The notes below the pieces were generated by a model that searched no databases, was not told the DNA's origin, and was given only the letters and a program-made list of their open reading frames with translations. This document shows, piece after piece, positions 62,690-64,000 of a stretch of 64,000 nt of DNA. The translations under genes and the position numbers were made by a program. Position 1 is the stretch's first letter. Each line of letters opens with the position of its first letter. Source of the DNA: Pseudoflavonifractor phocaeensis (GTDB taxonomy: Bacteria; Bacillota; Clostridia; Oscillospirales; Oscillospiraceae); assembly GCF_021531815.1 (NCBI RefSeq), contig NZ_JADYUM010000003.1, positions 62,001 through 126,000 of the forward strand, in the 5' to 3' direction.

Positions 62690-62718
62690 ATTATGCCAGT
62701 TTCCCCGCTCCAGGTCAA
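62690..62718 (-). promoter_or_regulatory. Promoter of thrC
   Basis: On the - strand TTGACC (62718-62713), a 17-bp spacer and CATAAT (62695-62690). The leader is about 70 nt with no T-box. Confidence 0.65.
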
Positions 62719-62764
62719 GGGATTCCCGGAAAAACGCCCAGAATTGTCAAAAATTCCCCGTTGT

Positions 62765-63133
62765 TCAAAACGCGTTTTCCGTGCGGCGTACAATGGGCCG
62801 CAGGGTGTCCCTCCCCTGTGGAGCATAGACCTCCACCACGTCAAACCGGGGCTGAAGGTTTGTGGGATGCTCCATCAGGTAGAGCTGGGCGGAGGTGCGC
62901 AGCTTCTCCTGCTTCCGGCCGTCCACCGCCTCCGCCCCCCGGCCGTAGGCGTCGTTCTTGCGCAGCTTGACCTCCACAAAGCACAGGCAGTCCCCGTCCT
63001 CCGCGATGAGGTCGATCTCCCCGAAGCGGCACCGCCAGTTGGCCGCCAGCAGCACGCATCCCCGCTGCTCCAGCCACTGGGCCGCCAGCGCCTCCCCCCA
63101 GCGGCCCAGGGCTCTGCTCTCCCCGCCGCTCAT
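62765..63133 (-). CDS. yraN: UPF0102 family endonuclease-like protein YraN
   Basis: The 122-aa protein has the YraN motifs: GRWGEALAAQWLEQRG, FGEIDLIAEDGDCLCFVEVK (PD-x-ExK-like nuclease core) and LYLMEHPTNLQPRFDVVEV. Function is unsettled. ATG 63133 overlaps the rnhB stop by 4 bp; rbgA-rnhB-yraN is a conserved order. Confidence 0.92.
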   Translation of the reverse strand: MSGGESRALGRWGEALAAQWLEQRGCVLLAANWRCRFGEIDLIAEDGDCLCFVEVKLRKNDAYGRGAEAVDGRKQEKLRTSAQLYLMEHPTNLQPRFDVVEVYAPQGRDTLRPIVRRTENAF

Positions 63134-63735
63134 AGGTTCTTTAGAAATGTCCGGCGGTGGATGGGACTGGGACCATATGTACGCAGCAGCTCATAGTGGA
63201 GCTTCGTCCCATAGCCCTTGTGCTGTTCAAAGCGGTACTGGGGATACTGCTCCGCCATTTCCAGCATAAAATGGTCCCGGCTCACCTTGGCCAGGATAGA
63301 GGCCGCCGCGATAGAGGCTGACAAGCTGTCCCCCTTTACAACGCAGCGGTGGGGCACCGTGATGGCGGCGGTCTTTCCGTGGTCCCGGTTGCCGTCGATG
63401 AGAGCGAAGTCCGGGAACTGGGGCAGACCGTCCATGGCCAGCTGCATGGCCTTCATCCGGGCGCTGAGGATGTCAGTCTCGTCGATCTCTTTGGCGCTGA
63501 CCGAGGCCACGCTCCAGTACTGGGCGATCTCCTGAATGATGGGAAACAGCGCCTCCCGCTTCTTCTCCGCCAGCTTTTTGGAGTCGTTCAGGCCGGGGAT
63601 GTCCGCCCCCATGGGCAGAATGACGGCGGCAGCGTATACCGGACCGGCCAGGGGGCCGGCCCCCGCCTCGTCACAGCCGCAGACAAGGGTGTACCCCTCT
63701 GCCAGAGCCTCCCTCTCATATTGCCAGAGATCCAT
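63130..63735 (-). CDS. rnhB: Ribonuclease HII
   Basis: RNase HII cleaves RNA in RNA-DNA hybrids and starts ribonucleotide excision. The 201-aa product has CGCDEAGAGPLAGPVYAAAV with the acidic pair, NDSKKL, the DGN motif ALIDGN and SIAAASILAKVSRD. It precedes yraN and follows a probable rbgA across a spacer with two hairpin repeats. Confidence 0.96.
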   Translation of the reverse strand: MDLWQYEREALAEGYTLVCGCDEAGAGPLAGPVYAAAVILPMGADIPGLNDSKKLAEKKREALFPIIQEIAQYWSVASVSAKEIDETDILSARMKAMQLAMDGLPQFPDFALIDGNRDHGKTAAITVPHRCVVKGDSLSASIAAASILAKVSRDHFMLEMAEQYPQYRFEQHKGYGTKLHYELLRTYGPSPIHRRTFLKNL

Positions 63736-63779
63736 GGTTCATGCTCCTTTCAAGCAGCGCGTTTTCAGCCGTGAATTTT

Positions 63780-63805
63780 GGTAGGGCAAGGGCTCTGCCC
63801 TTGCC
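63780..63805 (+). repeat. GTAGGG-headed hairpin repeat, copy c
   Basis: GGTAGGGCAAGGGCTCTGCC then CTTGCC: perfect GGCAAGGGC/GCCCTTGCC stem with a TCT loop. It matches copy b at 28450 with paired changes in the stem. Confidence 0.65.
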
Positions 63806-63873
63806 TTTCCCCGCCCACCAAACAGCGAAGAGACGGGGAACGGTTCCTTCTCATGGAATGGGCGCGCGCCCGC

Positions 63874-63900
63874 GGGCGGCCACACGGGGCCGCCCCTACG
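63874..63900 (-). repeat. GTAGGG-headed hairpin repeat, copy d
   Basis: On the - strand GTAGGGGCGGCCCCGTGTGG then CCGCCC. It faces copy c about 70 bp away; the two together form an inverted pair that fills the rnhB upstream gap. Confidence 0.6.
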
Positions 63901-63937
63901 CAGCCCTATTGTGACCTGTCCATACGGCTTTGTTCGT

Positions 63938-64000
63938 TCACGTTTGATCTGCCTCAGCGGGGGCTTCCAGGGTAAACCGTCCCAGCTTGCCCCCCCGGTA
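63938..64000 (-). CDS. rbgA: Probable RbgA/YlqF GTPase C-terminus, truncated by the window
   Basis: An open frame on the - strand reads YRGGKLGRFTLEAPAEADQT and stops at 63938. The G-K-L-G-R-x-T-L-E ending resembles the C-terminus of the 50S-assembly GTPase RbgA, and rbgA precedes rnhB in many Firmicutes. Only 20 residues are visible. Confidence 0.5.
   Translation of the reverse strand, partial: YRGGKLGRFTLEAPAEADQT

Overview
The window is about 64 kb of GC-rich chromosome from a spore-forming, anaerobic-type member of the Clostridia. The codon style, the sporulation genes (spoIVA, a tiny spoVM, a sipL-like gene, ytfJ), the IspH-S1 fusion, the PPi-dependent phosphofructokinase and the gene order fit a gut Oscillospiraceae relative of Flavonifractor, Lawsonibacter or Pseudoflavonifractor. 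That family-level placement is inference. No prophage, CRISPR array, rRNA or tRNA gene was recognised, and nearly everything is vertically inherited-looking core genome.

Layout. At 1-3282 genes run on the + strand: the tail of a XerD-like recombinase, radA, a XerC-like tyrosine recombinase whose 5' end carries a perfect 16-bp inverted repeat, and an SdpI-like membrane protein. From 3345 onward almost everything is on the - strand, with three + exceptions (pfp, a Crp-type regulator and a DUF6056-like membrane protein). 3.3-14.8 kb is metabolic: an amidase-domain protein, class II aldolase divergent from pfp, an AI-2E-type exporter, purB, an aspartate-type aminotransferase and leuCDB divergent from the Crp-type regulator. 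14.9-22.0 kb holds a SulP transporter, the DUF6056-like protein and the spore-coat assembly cluster spoIVA / sipL-like / spoVM. The 23-codon spoVM gene is very short, and candidate sigma-E promoters precede spoIVA and the sipL-like gene.

22.2-34.6 kb is the classic Firmicutes run yicC-remA-gmk-rpoZ-priA-def-fmt-rsmB-rlmN-stp-prkC-rsgA, with many 4-bp start/stop overlaps. It is interrupted between fmt and rsmB by a 350-bp MITE-like palindromic element. 34.6-39.2 kb carries cdaA-cdaR (c-di-AMP synthesis) followed by RseC-like, DUF5685, J-domain and membrane protein genes. 39.6-43.0 kb holds a DUF3343/cysteine desulfurase-like pair and carD-ispD-ispF. 43.3-48.7 kb is murR-like / BaiN-like / cmk / plsC / ispH-rpsA. 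48.9-53.4 kb is scpA-scpB-DUF2953-ytfJ-dac-rluB. 53.6-60.3 kb is a proteostasis block: tig, clpP, clpX, lon and ysxC. 60.4-64 kb holds a phosphoesterase, thrC, yraN, rnhB and the tail of a probable rbgA.

Most interesting: (1) the 23-aa SpoVM gene between rsgA and the sipL-like gene; (2) a MITE-like intergenic element with inverted arms whose hairpins show compensatory changes, plus a second family of GTAGGG-headed hairpin repeats; (3) a strong internal ribosome-binding site inside ispH-rpsA that could give free S1; (4) the perfect palindrome at the start of the XerC-like gene, half of whose arm recurs in the radA leader; (5) an array of TGCAAA motifs upstream of the aminotransferase gene. No wholly new multi-gene system is evident.
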